Shown in pieces: positions 1 to 7,049 of a stretch of 34,408 nucleotides of DNA; the first letter of the stretch is position 1, and each line of letters opens with the position of its first letter. Source of the DNA: Oscillospiraceae bacterium (lineage in GTDB: Bacteria; Bacillota; Clostridia; Oscillospirales; Ruminococcaceae). The notes under the pieces are model-generated. The model searched no databases and had not been told where the DNA came from. It saw only the letters and a list, made by a program, of their open reading frames with translations. The position numbers were made by a program, and so were the translations under genes. The DNA is taken from NCBI GenBank assembly GCA_030523195.1, contig JAUNJC010000009.1:1-34408 (forward strand), in the 5' to 3' direction.

Positions 1-51
1 CTTTTAGCGGCACTGCAAACAACACCGTTGTTTGCAATAGAGGACAGTATA
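1..51 (-). repeat. end of a dispersed hairpin repeat (copy 1)
   Basis: Read on the minus strand, these 51 bases match 16473-16523 at 48 of 51 positions, so the same element occurs twice in the window in opposite orientation. It contains a perfect 9-bp hairpin (15-23 with 27-35, loop ACC) and ends in GAGGACAGTATA. The rest of this copy lies outside the window. Confidence 0.8.
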
Positions 52-87
52 TAATGATGATTGTATGACGATTCTTTTGCCGCACAC

Positions 88-134
88 ACTGTCCTCCACC
101 AACGCTTGAATCATGTGGGTGGGGGACAGTTTTG
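88..134 (+). terminator. probable intrinsic terminator of the upstream gene
   Basis: Positions 88-100 pair with 118-130 (13 bp, one G-U wobble) around a 17-nt loop and run into TTTT. The loop is long, so strength is uncertain. Its gene lies outside the window. Confidence 0.5.
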
Positions 135-159
135 CTTATCGGGCTGTGAAAAAAGAAAC

Positions 160-188
160 ATGACACGATTGATGTAGGATTGTATCAA
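160..188 (+). promoter_or_regulatory. candidate SigA promoter of the three-gene cassette
   Basis: ATGACA (160-165) and TATCAA (183-188) are separated by 17 bp. An 8-bp hairpin (199-206 with 215-222, one wobble) follows in the leader before the first gene. The -10 is weak, so this is tentative. Confidence 0.35.
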
Positions 189-250
189 AAAATCGGGGGC
201 TGCGATGGATACTGATCGTAGCAGAAAGATGGAAAGGAAGGATTCACTGC

Positions 251-1012
251 ATGAAATGTAAATTTTGTGAACAAGAACTGCCGGAGGGGGCGGAGAAATG
301 TCCGAACTGTGGGATTCCTGTGCGTTCCAGTCAGACACAAGAACTGTCTGCTGCGGTGAAGAGCACCTATCGTACGCCGGAACAGGTACAGCAGTCTGAT
401 TCTGCTGTGGATGTAGAAACGCCTGAGGCACGCTATGAACGCATGGAACGTACCAGCAGACGAAACCGCTGGATTGTGATAGGTTGTATCCTGTTGGTGC
501 TGATTTTACTGGTAAGCGGATATTTTCTGCTTTTCAGTGGCTATCGGGCTGCCATCCGCCGTTATGTCTGGGGCAGAGGCTCTATGAGCGGAACACGCTA
601 CTGTGAGATCGTGCCGGATCGCTTTTTATCGGAACTGTCAGAGGAATATAGCATGAATCGCAAGGAAATTCGAGATTGCTTGGACGGTTATTTTCATTAT
701 GCAAAGGAACAAATGGAAGGCGATCTTGGTTCCAATATCGAATTTGCCTATGAACGGGATCAGGCAACGACATATACGGATGAGGAAACAATTTCTGAGT
801 ATGAAACAAAGCTCTCGGATACATACCATATTACCTTATCATTGGATGAGGTCGTATTGGCAAATGTCCGTATTTCTACCACTGGCGATCAACAAAACAT
901 AACGGATAGTGTGACATTGACGCTGTTCAAGTGCGGTATGAAATGGTATTGTATGGAAGCGATGGAACAGGTGGAATACGCCTGTGCGTATGAAGGATAC
1001 GATCTTTGGTAA
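251..1012 (+). CDS. zinc-ribbon single-pass membrane protein, function unknown
   Basis: This 253-residue protein begins with a zinc ribbon: two CxxC knuckles at Cys3/Cys6 and Cys17/Cys20. A low-complexity linker follows, then a basic stretch (about 68-73) and one transmembrane helix (about 74-95). The remaining 155 residues should lie outside the membrane and end in a strand pattern resembling an NTF2-like or DUF4878-type fold. The start is supported by a GGAAGG ribosome binding site. It is first in a tight three-gene unit and its outer domain has a plan like the next protein. The zinc ribbon is probably cytoplasmic and may bind a partner; that is inference. The gene itself was not recognised. 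Confidence 0.75.
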   Translation: MKCKFCEQELPEGAEKCPNCGIPVRSSQTQELSAAVKSTYRTPEQVQQSDSAVDVETPEARYERMERTSRRNRWIVIGCILLVLILLVSGYFLLFSGYRAAIRRYVWGRGSMSGTRYCEIVPDRFLSELSEEYSMNRKEIRDCLDGYFHYAKEQMEGDLGSNIEFAYERDQATTYTDEETISEYETKLSDTYHITLSLDEVVLANVRISTTGDQQNITDSVTLTLFKCGMKWYCMEAMEQVEYACAYEGYDLW

Positions 1013-1039
1013 GATAAGATAGGAGGAATCATTGAAATA

Positions 1040-1687
1040 ATGGCAATACAAAAAAAGGGGCTGCTGGTGGGTGGCTTGCTATTGGTATTGGTAGCAGCAG
1101 GTGGAATTTGTGCCACGGTGTTGCCGGATATTGTGCACAAAACGACATCTGAGGGAACAAGTGTGTCTTCTGATTCAGGCAGAACAGAAAGTACGACAGA
1201 TGCCGCCAGTGCTGATCAGGCACCGGACACTTATCAATCACTTATGTCGCAGTATTATACAGCATTTGTAAAAAATGATCCGGAGACACTGTATCAGTTA
1301 ATGGCACCGTCGGCATACTGGTCGTATTATATGGAGCATTACGGGAAAACAAAACAAGATGTGATTGATACCTATCAGCAGGCAATCGCAGATACGATGG
1401 CAGACTGGCGGGAACGATGCGGCATGGATGTTTCTGTTTCTTTTGCTATTACAGGAATGGCAGAGCAGTCTGATGCATTTTTAACGGAATGGACAGAAGA
1501 TATGAATGAGATGCTGGGGGAAGATACCGTTCATGCAGAGGATGCAGTGACATTGCAGGTAGAGCGAACGCTGAAAGGGAGTAAGGATACCATTACAGAG
1601 ATTCTTTCTCCCACACTCATTCAAGTGGATGGTTTGTGGTATGTTTTACAGGAAGACAGTGCTGTGAACCAGCAACCGACAGAATAA
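1040..1687 (+). CDS. membrane-anchored extracytoplasmic protein, function unknown
   Basis: The 215-residue product has a short basic N-terminus and one hydrophobic helix (about 6-28). There is no lipobox Cys, so it is probably a signal anchor. A Ser/Thr/Asp linker (about 35-60) follows, then a mixed helix/strand domain with YxxAFVKNDPETLYQLM and a terminal VDGLWYVLQ strand. That pattern resembles NTF2-like domains and echoes the outer domain of the preceding gene, suggesting tandem paralogues. The gene starts 27 bases after its neighbour. Its AGGAGG lies 13 bases before the ATG, which is long; an in-frame ATT at 1031 is closer but a rare start. Function unknown. Confidence 0.75.
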   Translation: MAIQKKGLLVGGLLLVLVAAGGICATVLPDIVHKTTSEGTSVSSDSGRTESTTDAASADQAPDTYQSLMSQYYTAFVKNDPETLYQLMAPSAYWSYYMEHYGKTKQDVIDTYQQAIADTMADWRERCGMDVSVSFAITGMAEQSDAFLTEWTEDMNEMLGEDTVHAEDAVTLQVERTLKGSKDTITEILSPTLIQVDGLWYVLQEDSAVNQQPTE

Positions 1688-1699
1688 GGAGGCAGGAAT

Positions 1700-2590
1700 A
1701 TGGAGCGATTGCGTGTTTCGGTTTCTCGCCGTTCACTGTTTCCCATTTTGACAACATTATTTGGTCTGATTCTCTGTGTCGGGATGATTCAGCGAATGCG
1801 GGATCCGCTTTATCCGATGACGTTGGAATATTATTTATTCCTAGCAGCCGGTGTAGTTATGGCAATACTTGGCGTAGTGGTTATGCGGCATTTTCCGTGG
1901 CTTTGTATTATTCCTGCTGTTTGTTACGTTTACGGTGGTTTGCTACAGCGTTGGTCAGAATTGCAGGGCGAACAGGGGGCAGTTCTGGCATCACAAATTG
2001 TATACTATCAAATTGCAATGTTGGTGCCGCTGTTTTTGCTGTTAGTCGGACGCTATCCCCAATGGGCAGTCTGGCTATTGAAAGGATTGGAGATCGTTGC
2101 CATCCTCATTCCGTTTGCAATGTCTTTTATGGAGTTACAGGATGCATTACTGGAATTGAAGATGGAGGGATATTTGACAGATGCTGTAAAAAATACTCGT
2201 TGGATGCATTTTCTGACAAATGAGGCTGCATTTTATGTGGGTATGATTTGCATGACGATGGCATTGCGGTATCTGCCAAAGAAAGATGAGCCAGAGGAAG
2301 AACCTGAGGGGGTCGAACAGAAAGCGGAGCAGGATGCTGCTTTGCGACCATTGGCAGAATCAAAAACAGTACGGCCGTCTGTGACGGAATCCTATGAATC
2401 ACAAGCAATGCAGGCGGCATATGAGCCGTATCCGCAGCCGCCGCAAAATCCCCCTTATGTGCAGTCGCCGCAGGCAGCACCTGCACCGCCGCCGCAGCAT
2501 CATGGTGGGGCATATCCGTATAACCGACCGATTCGTATGCCGGAGCAGACGGCGAAAACAGCAGAACCTACAGATGATGTAAACGAATAA
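1700..2590 (+). CDS. polytopic membrane protein with Pro-rich tail, function unknown
   Basis: The first 190 residues of this 296-residue protein hold about five or six hydrophobic helices; the rest is a charged and then Pro/Gln/Tyr-rich tail, probably cytoplasmic and disordered. A strong AAGGAGG lies just upstream, and the gap to the previous gene is 12 bases, so the three genes are surely cotranscribed. A strong terminator follows. The tail resembles disordered C-termini of Firmicutes envelope proteins but no family was recognised. A role in envelope maintenance with its two neighbours is a guess from topology only. Confidence 0.75.
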   Translation: MERLRVSVSRRSLFPILTTLFGLILCVGMIQRMRDPLYPMTLEYYLFLAAGVVMAILGVVVMRHFPWLCIIPAVCYVYGGLLQRWSELQGEQGAVLASQIVYYQIAMLVPLFLLLVGRYPQWAVWLLKGLEIVAILIPFAMSFMELQDALLELKMEGYLTDAVKNTRWMHFLTNEAAFYVGMICMTMALRYLPKKDEPEEEPEGVEQKAEQDAALRPLAESKTVRPSVTESYESQAMQAAYEPYPQPPQNPPYVQSPQAAPAPPPQHHGGAYPYNRPIRMPEQTAKTAEPTDDVNE

Positions 2591-2596
2591 AAAGTG

Positions 2597-2640
2597 AAAT
2601 CCACTGTCTTTCTGGTTTTTGGAAGGACAGTGGATTTTTA
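2597..2640 (+). terminator. strong terminator, probably bidirectional
   Basis: A perfect 12-bp stem (2597-2608 with 2626-2637) extends further inward with wobble pairs and runs into TTTTTA. On the opposite strand the stem is followed by ATTTCACTTTTTA, so it can also end gpr transcripts arriving from the right. Confidence 0.85.
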
Positions 2641-2711
2641 TGTTATTCATTGTGAATTTTGCTGGTAAAAGGATTGCCTTATTACCGCAGAGATTCTTCA
2701 TTCGGTATTTG

Positions 2712-3557
2712 TTAAAGCAATGCGGAAACTTCTTCAAAGGACAACTCTGGATACAACGCCAGTTGCAGTCCACACAGCAACAAGTCCGCAGCATTTTGAA
2801 TCAGCTGGTCAATTTCTCTTGGCGTAACCATCCAATTTTCCTGCTGTAAGGGCGGCAGCTGCGTTTGCAGCAGGCTTTCTGCTGCGGTTTGCAAGTCTAC
2901 TACTGTTGGCACACCAATTGCCACAACAGGGATTTGCAGTGTTCGTTGTGAAATCTCTTTTCGGCAGTTTTCTACCCCACTGCCGGGGGCAATGCCGCTG
3001 TCGCAGACTTGAATTGTTCTGCCCAATCGCTCCAGTGCAGCACAGGCCAAGGCATCAATTACCACTACACAAGCAGGTTTGATTTTTTGACAAACTGCGG
3101 AAAGAAGTTCTGCTGACTCCATACCGGTCTGCCCCATGACACCGGTTGCGATGGCACTGACAGGACGCAGGTTAGAGAAAGGTTCAAATTCGGTTGCAGA
3201 CAGTGCATGTTGTAAATGGCGAGTGACAAAAAGCCGTTCTGCAACTAAAACGCCAAGGGCATCGGGTGTAATGCTGCGGTTGCCCAGACCGGCAACGAGT
3301 ACCAGTCCGCTTTCCGGCAGAAAGGGAAGAAGTTCGGCTGCAAGTTCTTCTGCCAGTTGTGCAAAATGGGGATTGTGGCGGTGCAGGGCTGTGGTTTCGA
3401 GGGTGAGATAGTGTCCTTTGGGTTTGCCAATGGCAGCACCATGTTGGTCACTTTCAATGCGAATATCTGTGATACGAAAATAAGAGCCACGAATTTGCTG
3501 TGCAATGCCGGAGCAGGCAGCAGCAGATTCCAGTGCAAGGTCAGTACGAATGGACAT
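2712..3557 (-). CDS. gpr: GPR germination protease
   Basis: GPR is the spore protease that starts degrading small acid-soluble proteins during germination. The 281-residue product carries the family N-terminus IRTDLALE, followed by GLGN..ITPDALG, TRHL, GVMGQTGMES, VIDALA and DSGI.PGSGV, then AIGVPTVVD and a C-terminal MVTPREID. The acidic residues of the VIDALA and DSGI segments are in the region of the proposed catalytic Asp residues. It is shorter than the roughly 370-residue Bacillus enzyme, mainly from loss of a segment between VPTVVD and the C-terminal motif, as in many Clostridia. The start is the ATG after AGAGGTG, which drops an 11-residue upstream extension. It lies downstream of spoVAC on the same strand but is separated by an inserted repeat. 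No clear SigF/SigG promoter was found. Confidence 0.93.
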   Translation of the reverse strand: MSIRTDLALESAAACSGIAQQIRGSYFRITDIRIESDQHGAAIGKPKGHYLTLETTALHRHNPHFAQLAEELAAELLPFLPESGLVLVAGLGNRSITPDALGVLVAERLFVTRHLQHALSATEFEPFSNLRPVSAIATGVMGQTGMESAELLSAVCQKIKPACVVVIDALACAALERLGRTIQVCDSGIAPGSGVENCRKEISQRTLQIPVVAIGVPTVVDLQTAAESLLQTQLPPLQQENWMVTPREIDQLIQNAADLLLCGLQLALYPELSFEEVSALL

Positions 3558-3611
3558 GAAAAGCACCTCTTTTTCAAAAAGATCATCCATCTGGATAAGG
3601 TTTCTCTAAAC

Positions 3612-3791
3612 ATCAAAAATCACGGAAATCCATTTTTAAATGATGGTTTCAATTTTAATGCCACAGGCAACTGCGGTCAAGCTGGCTCAGGCGGCGAGTC
3701 GCCGCAGACAGCCCACTCATCGTTATGTCATGAAACGATTCGGACAAGTTTTCCAAAAGAAATCCGAACATGGATTTCCGTGATCAAAAAT
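3612..3791. mobile_element. MITE-like element with 9-bp target duplication
   Basis: Inverted repeats of 15 bp, all matching, lie at 3619-3633 and 3770-3784 (core CACGGAAATCCAT). They are flanked by identical 9-bp direct repeats ATCAAAAAT at 3612-3620 and 3783-3791, which overlap the inverted repeats by 2 bp and look like a target-site duplication. The interior is non-coding, about 140 bp, with a GCGGCG/CGCCGC hairpin at 3691-3705. Positions 3664-3690 match 7519-7545 at 25 of 27 bases. The element fills the gap between spoVAC and gpr. Confidence 0.7.
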
Positions 3792-3829
3792 AGATTCCCA
3801 TGACAGGCAACAAGGCATACAATAGAATG

Positions 3830-4276
3830 CTATTGTCCCAGTGTAAACAGATAGTAGATGATACCGTACACAAAACTTGCTGCTGTACCGTATACAATGA
3901 CTGGCCCTGCAATGGTGAATATTTTCGCCCCAACGCCTAAAATCCAGCCTTCCGATTTGGATTCCACGGCACAGCAGCTAACTGCATTGGCGAATCCTGT
4001 AATCGGAACGAGTGTGCCGGCTCCAGCGTGTTTGGCTAGCTTTTCATACCAGCCCAATCCGGTTAGCAAAGCACTCAAGCCAACAAGGGTAATGGAGGTG
4101 AAGGCTGCGGCTGCCGTTTTGTCACTGCCAAGAAAACGATAAAAATGCAGCAGCAATTCCCCCAATGTGCAGATCAATCCGCCAACCAGAAATGCAACCG
4201 GAATGGTATAATAGCTTTTTGTCTTTGGAGCAGTTTGCTCTTGCATTTGCTGATAAAGTTCTTTTGATACACGCAT
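3830..4276 (-). CDS. spoVAC: stage V sporulation protein AC
   Basis: SpoVAC is an inner-membrane component of the SpoVA channel that moves Ca-dipicolinate into the forespore and out during germination. The 148-residue protein has the family features: VAFLVGGLICTLGE in the first helix, SALLTGLGWYEKL, then AGAGTLVPITGFAN and the SEGWILGVG..IFTIAGPVIVYG segment, with four or five membrane helices. AAGGAG precedes the ATG. The gene is last in the spoVAD-spoVAEb-spoVAC unit, unlike the usual C-D-Eb order. A perfect parS site lies immediately upstream of its ribosome binding site. Confidence 0.95.
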   Translation of the reverse strand: MRVSKELYQQMQEQTAPKTKSYYTIPVAFLVGGLICTLGELLLHFYRFLGSDKTAAAAFTSITLVGLSALLTGLGWYEKLAKHAGAGTLVPITGFANAVSCCAVESKSEGWILGVGAKIFTIAGPVIVYGTAASFVYGIIYYLFTLGQ

Positions 4277-4293
4277 GTGTTTTTCTCCTTTTT

Positions 4294-4309
4294 TGTTTCA
4301 CGTGAAACA
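4294..4309. other. parS: parS site (ParB/Spo0J binding site)
   Basis: TGTTTCACGTGAAACA is an exact match to the 16-bp Firmicutes parS consensus and extends to an 18-bp palindrome (4293-4310). It lies between spoVAEb and spoVAC, just outside the spoVAC ribosome binding site. ParB loads here as a CTP-dependent clamp and recruits SMC. Confidence 0.93.
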
Positions 4310-4321
4310 ATTTGAATTTGG

Positions 4322-4681
4322 TTATTTGTCTTTTGGATGAAAACAAACGGCTGCCAACAGACCAAACACCAATGCAGCCGTTAGTCCGCCGGCAGCACTG
4401 GTCAATCCGCCTGTAAAGACACCCAGAAAGCCTTTTTCCTCTACGGCATCCCGTACGCCTTGTGCCAATAGATTTCCAAATCCGGTCAGCGGAACACTGG
4501 CACCGCCGCCCGCCCAGTCCAGCAGTTTTGGATAAATTCCGACTGCTGACAGCAGAACACCCGCAACCACATAGCTGGTTAGAATTCGTGCCGGTGTCAG
4601 TTTGGTATAGTCGATGAGAACCTGTCCGACCGCACAGATCAAACCACCAACTAAAAATGCAATCAAACAATCTTGCAGCAT
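4322..4681 (-). CDS. spoVAE: stage V sporulation protein AE (SpoVAEb)
   Basis: This 119-residue membrane protein of the SpoVA dipicolinate channel starts with LIAFLVGGLICAVGQ, then LTPARI, GIYPKLLDWAGGGASVPLTGFGN and the C-terminal GVFTGGLTSAAGGLTAALVFG, as in SpoVAEb; about four helices are predicted. It is a distant paralogue of SpoVAC, sharing VGGLICxxGxxL and VPxTGFxN, but lacks the SpoVAC N-terminal extension. It begins 12 bases after spoVAD ends, with GGAGG before the ATG, so it is translated from the spoVAD message. Confidence 0.94.
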   Translation of the reverse strand: MLQDCLIAFLVGGLICAVGQVLIDYTKLTPARILTSYVVAGVLLSAVGIYPKLLDWAGGGASVPLTGFGNLLAQGVRDAVEEKGFLGVFTGGLTSAAGGLTAALVFGLLAAVCFHPKDK

Positions 4682-4693
4682 GGTTTCTCCTCC

Positions 4694-5713
4694 TTACATA
4701 TCTGCTTGTAGTTCGACTAAGTGGCTGATAGAGGGAATGCTTTCCCCCTGCTGCACCAGCATGGGCGAAAGCAGCGCACCCGTTGCAGCAAATAGAATCC
4801 GCCGCATGGTACCATGTTGCAGCTGTTTGAGAAAATAGCCGCAGAGCAGACTGCCGGCACAGCCGCAGCCGGAACCGCCGGCATGGGTGTCCTGTGTTTC
4901 CGGGTCAAACATCTTTGCACCGCAGTCCTGATGCACATTGACCGCATCATAACCCTGTTTCATCAGCAGGTCACAGAATAATTCACTGCCGATAATACCG
5001 AGATCGCCGGTTACAATGGCATCATAGTCATTTGGCTTGGTACCGGTTGCTTGAAACCAGCGGGCGTAGGTATCTGCGGCAGCAGGTGCCATTGCCGCTC
5101 CCATGTGGTTGGCATCGGTGACACCCAAATCTCGAATGAAACCGATACAGCCACCCGTGACACGGGGTGCACCTGCCTGCGGCATAGCAGACAGGACAGC
5201 TGCACCGGATGCCGTGCAAGTCCACTGTGCCGTTGGGGTACGCTGTGCACCATAGGAGAGCGGAAAGCGGAACTGCCGTTCTGCTGTAGAAAAATGGGAG
5301 GAGGTTGCCGCTACAAAATGGGAGCCTGCTCCGCTGTCTGTCAGGATGGATGCTAACAGTAAGCCTTCCGACATGGTAGAACATGCTCCGTAGATGCCCA
5401 GAAACGGCAGATTCAGTCCACGCAGACCATAGGAGCTGCTGGTACACTGGTTAACCAGATCGCCTGCCAGAATCCCGTCAATCTGTTCTGGCTGTAAGCC
5501 AGCTTTTTCGAGAGCAAGGGAAACGGTTTCCTGCTGTAAAGCACCTTCTGCCTGTTCCCAAGTGGTTTGTCCGAAATAGCTGTCCTTGCAGATGCGGTCG
5601 AAATAAGCGGACATCGGGCCTTCACCTTCTTTTTCTCCAGTGATGGCAGCGGCACCAATGATGGAAATGGGCTTTGTAAATTGGAAAATACCCTGACCAA
5701 TGGAATTTGCCAT
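4694..5713 (-). CDS. spoVAD: stage V sporulation protein AD
   Basis: SpoVAD is the peripheral, thiolase-fold SpoVA subunit that binds dipicolinic acid. The 339-residue product begins with IGQGIFQFTKPISIIGAAA and contains FGQTTWEQAEG, LAGDLVNQC, GIYGACSTMSEGL, the FRFPLSYGAQRTPTAQWT stretch and HAGGSGCGC, all typical of the family. The start is the ATG after AGAAGGTG; an 18-residue upstream extension has no such signal. It is first in the spoVA unit, and a SigG-type promoter lies 24 bases upstream of the start, implying late forespore expression. Confidence 0.95.
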   Translation of the reverse strand: MANSIGQGIFQFTKPISIIGAAAITGEKEGEGPMSAYFDRICKDSYFGQTTWEQAEGALQQETVSLALEKAGLQPEQIDGILAGDLVNQCTSSSYGLRGLNLPFLGIYGACSTMSEGLLLASILTDSGAGSHFVAATSSHFSTAERQFRFPLSYGAQRTPTAQWTCTASGAAVLSAMPQAGAPRVTGGCIGFIRDLGVTDANHMGAAMAPAAADTYARWFQATGTKPNDYDAIVTGDLGIIGSELFCDLLMKQGYDAVNVHQDCGAKMFDPETQDTHAGGSGCGCAGSLLCGYFLKQLQHGTMRRILFAATGALLSPMLVQQGESIPSISHLVELQADM

Positions 5714-5736
5714 AAAAACACCTTCTCTTTTTTGGT

Positions 5737-5765
5737 TAGTATGTACGAAAAGAAGAAAAGTATGC
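5737..5765 (-). promoter_or_regulatory. SigG (forespore) promoter of the spoVA operon
   Basis: On the minus strand GCATA (5765-5761) and CATACTA (5743-5737) are separated by 17 bp, close to the Bacillus SigG consensus GHATR-N18-CATWHTA. Its -35 directly abuts the T-run of the preceding terminator. Confidence 0.7.
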
Positions 5766-5804
5766 AAAAAGCCGGAAAGCAGATGAAAAACCTGCTTTTC
5801 GGCT
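5765..5804 (-). terminator. terminator of the sigma/anti-sigma operon
   Basis: On the minus strand 5804-5792 pairs with 5782-5770 (13 bp, one mismatch) and runs into TTTTT. It separates the ECF operon from spoVA. Confidence 0.8.
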
Positions 5805-5853
5805 CTGTTTTCATTGAAACTAATTTTTTTAAAATGTGTTTTATAAAATAATA

Positions 5854-6384
5854 TCAGTTTTCTTCTGTACTGTTATGATCGGTTTCTGCATTGGTATAAA
5901 CGTGGAAAGATCTTACTGTATTGTCATTTTCATCGGTTGTTTCTGCTGCTGATTCCTCACACTGAATTTCAATGCCGTCTGTATCATCCAGAATGGTTTC
6001 CTCATATTGGATTTCGTATTCTGTATCGCTGTCGCCGTCTTCTGGTTTCCACTCATAGATCATAGTGCCATCGTCCTCCGTTTTTACCAGTTCTCCATCA
6101 AATGTCTGTTTTTCTCCGTTGACAAAGAAACTGATTTTTGTAAAGACTGCACCATCCGTTGCTGCATTGACCGTCACCAAAGAGACTGCACCAATGCCAA
6201 TCACGGCAGCGATTAAAATCAATGGGCGAATCCGGCGTTTTACGTTCTTTTTCATGATCTGTTCCTCCTGTTTTTGTTTTGTATGCAGTTGTTCCTGTAC
6301 ATGTTTTTGAATCCGCTGCTGCAACGCAGTTTCCTCTGGTAGATGCAGCGGTGGGATCTCTTTCATCCAATCCTTATTCGGCAT
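5854..6384 (-). CDS. putative anti-sigma factor, single-pass membrane protein
   Basis: The 176-residue product has a charged N-terminal segment of about 50 residues, one transmembrane helix (about 54-75) and a very acidic outer domain of about 100 residues (many Asp, Glu, Thr). The helix ends in VNAATDG, as in RsiX/DUF4179-type regulators. Its start overlaps the end of the ECF sigma gene by 11 bases, so translation is coupled. The pairing and topology make it the likely partner that holds the sigma factor at the membrane. The signal sensed is unknown, and no zinc anti-sigma HxxxCxxC motif is present. A terminator follows. Confidence 0.75.
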   Translation of the reverse strand: MPNKDWMKEIPPLHLPEETALQQRIQKHVQEQLHTKQKQEEQIMKKNVKRRIRPLILIAAVIGIGAVSLVTVNAATDGAVFTKISFFVNGEKQTFDGELVKTEDDGTMIYEWKPEDGDSDTEYEIQYEETILDDTDGIEIQCEESAAETTDENDNTVRSFHVYTNAETDHNSTEEN

Positions 6385-6928
6385 AGGAGTACCCCCTTTC
6401 TTCCAATATCTGCCGTAGTTTTCCTCTTCCTCTGTGCAGCTTGACCCGAACCGTTCCGCTTGTCAGTGACAGGGCAGCTGCAATCTCTGTTGCCTTTTCA
6501 CCATAAAAATAGAATCGCACTAGAATTTCTCGTTCGATTGGCGGCAGTGTTTGCAGTGCCTCGACTGCATAGGAGAATGCTTCTGTTTGTTCCGCATTCC
6601 GACAGATATCCAATTCATCTGCCAGCTGTAGGGATTCCAGTTCTTGTCGGTTTGGCAGCTGTTTACCCATTTGCCGAAATCGGTTTTTCGTACAGTTGCG
6701 AGCGATGGCTGCCAGATAGGGAGACAGGGTTTCTTCCCGTATTTGCTGCCGGTGATGCCAGAGCTGAATGAATACATCGGCGGTGAGTTCTTCTATATCG
6801 GATGGTGAGAGTTTTCCCTTGGAAAAGTTGCGGATAATGGCATAGACATAGGATGTATACTGTTCAATTAGGGTACGAAGTGCAGCTTCTTCATTGTTGT
6901 GCAGGCGTTCCACCCATGTTTCTTCCAT
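6374..6928 (-). CDS. ECF-type RNA polymerase sigma factor
   Basis: The 184-residue size and two-domain layout are those of group IV sigma factors. Sigma region 2 spans about residues 18-85 (LIEQYTSYVYAIIRN, ELTADVFIQLW, YLAAIARNCTKNRFR), and region 4 about 128-178, with LPPIEREILVRFYFYGEKATEIAAAL-type segments and TSGTVRVKLHRGRGKLR as the helix-turn-helix. AGGGAGGTGG precedes the ATG. The stop codon region overlaps the anti-sigma gene. A promoter-like TGTAAC...CGTG lies upstream and suggests autoregulation. Targets cannot be read from the window. Confidence 0.9.
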   Translation of the reverse strand: MEETWVERLHNNEEAALRTLIEQYTSYVYAIIRNFSKGKLSPSDIEELTADVFIQLWHHRQQIREETLSPYLAAIARNCTKNRFRQMGKQLPNRQELESLQLADELDICRNAEQTEAFSYAVEALQTLPPIEREILVRFYFYGEKATEIAAALSLTSGTVRVKLHRGRGKLRQILEERGYSYAE

Positions 6929-6941
6929 TTGACCACCTCCC

Positions 6942-6955
6942 TGAAGACGTCTTCA
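6942..6955. promoter_or_regulatory. 14-bp palindrome in the ECF leader
   Basis: TGAAGACGTCTTCA is a perfect palindrome beginning two bases beyond the sigma gene's ribosome binding site. It could be a protein operator, or a small RNA hairpin (5 bp, loop ACGT) next to the SD. Confidence 0.4.
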
Positions 6956-6965
6956 CCTATCAATA

Positions 6966-6989
6966 CACGCATTTTGCAAAAACGTTACA
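6966..6989 (-). promoter_or_regulatory. candidate ECF-type autoregulatory promoter
   Basis: On the minus strand TGTAAC followed by GTTTTT and, 14 bases after TGTAAC, CGTG resembles SigV/SigM-class promoters (AAC...CGTC/CGTG). Spacing is slightly short, so this is tentative. Confidence 0.4.
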
Positions 6990-6999
6990 GGTTTTTGCA

Positions 7000-7039
7000 A
7001 AAAAGAAACCCGATTGTTTGGAGACAACGAATCGGGTTT
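7000..7039 (-). terminator. terminator of cdd
   Basis: A 10-bp perfect stem (7006-7015 with 7030-7039) carries a T-rich run on the minus strand (TTTCTTTTTTG), placed 11 bases after the cdd stop. Confidence 0.8.
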
Positions 7040-7049
7040 TGTTGTTGTG

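Noticed and set aside
3558..3611. A SigF/SigG promoter directly before gpr
   Set aside because: No CATNNTA-like -10 with a GNATA-like -35 was found on the minus strand here or within the MITE.
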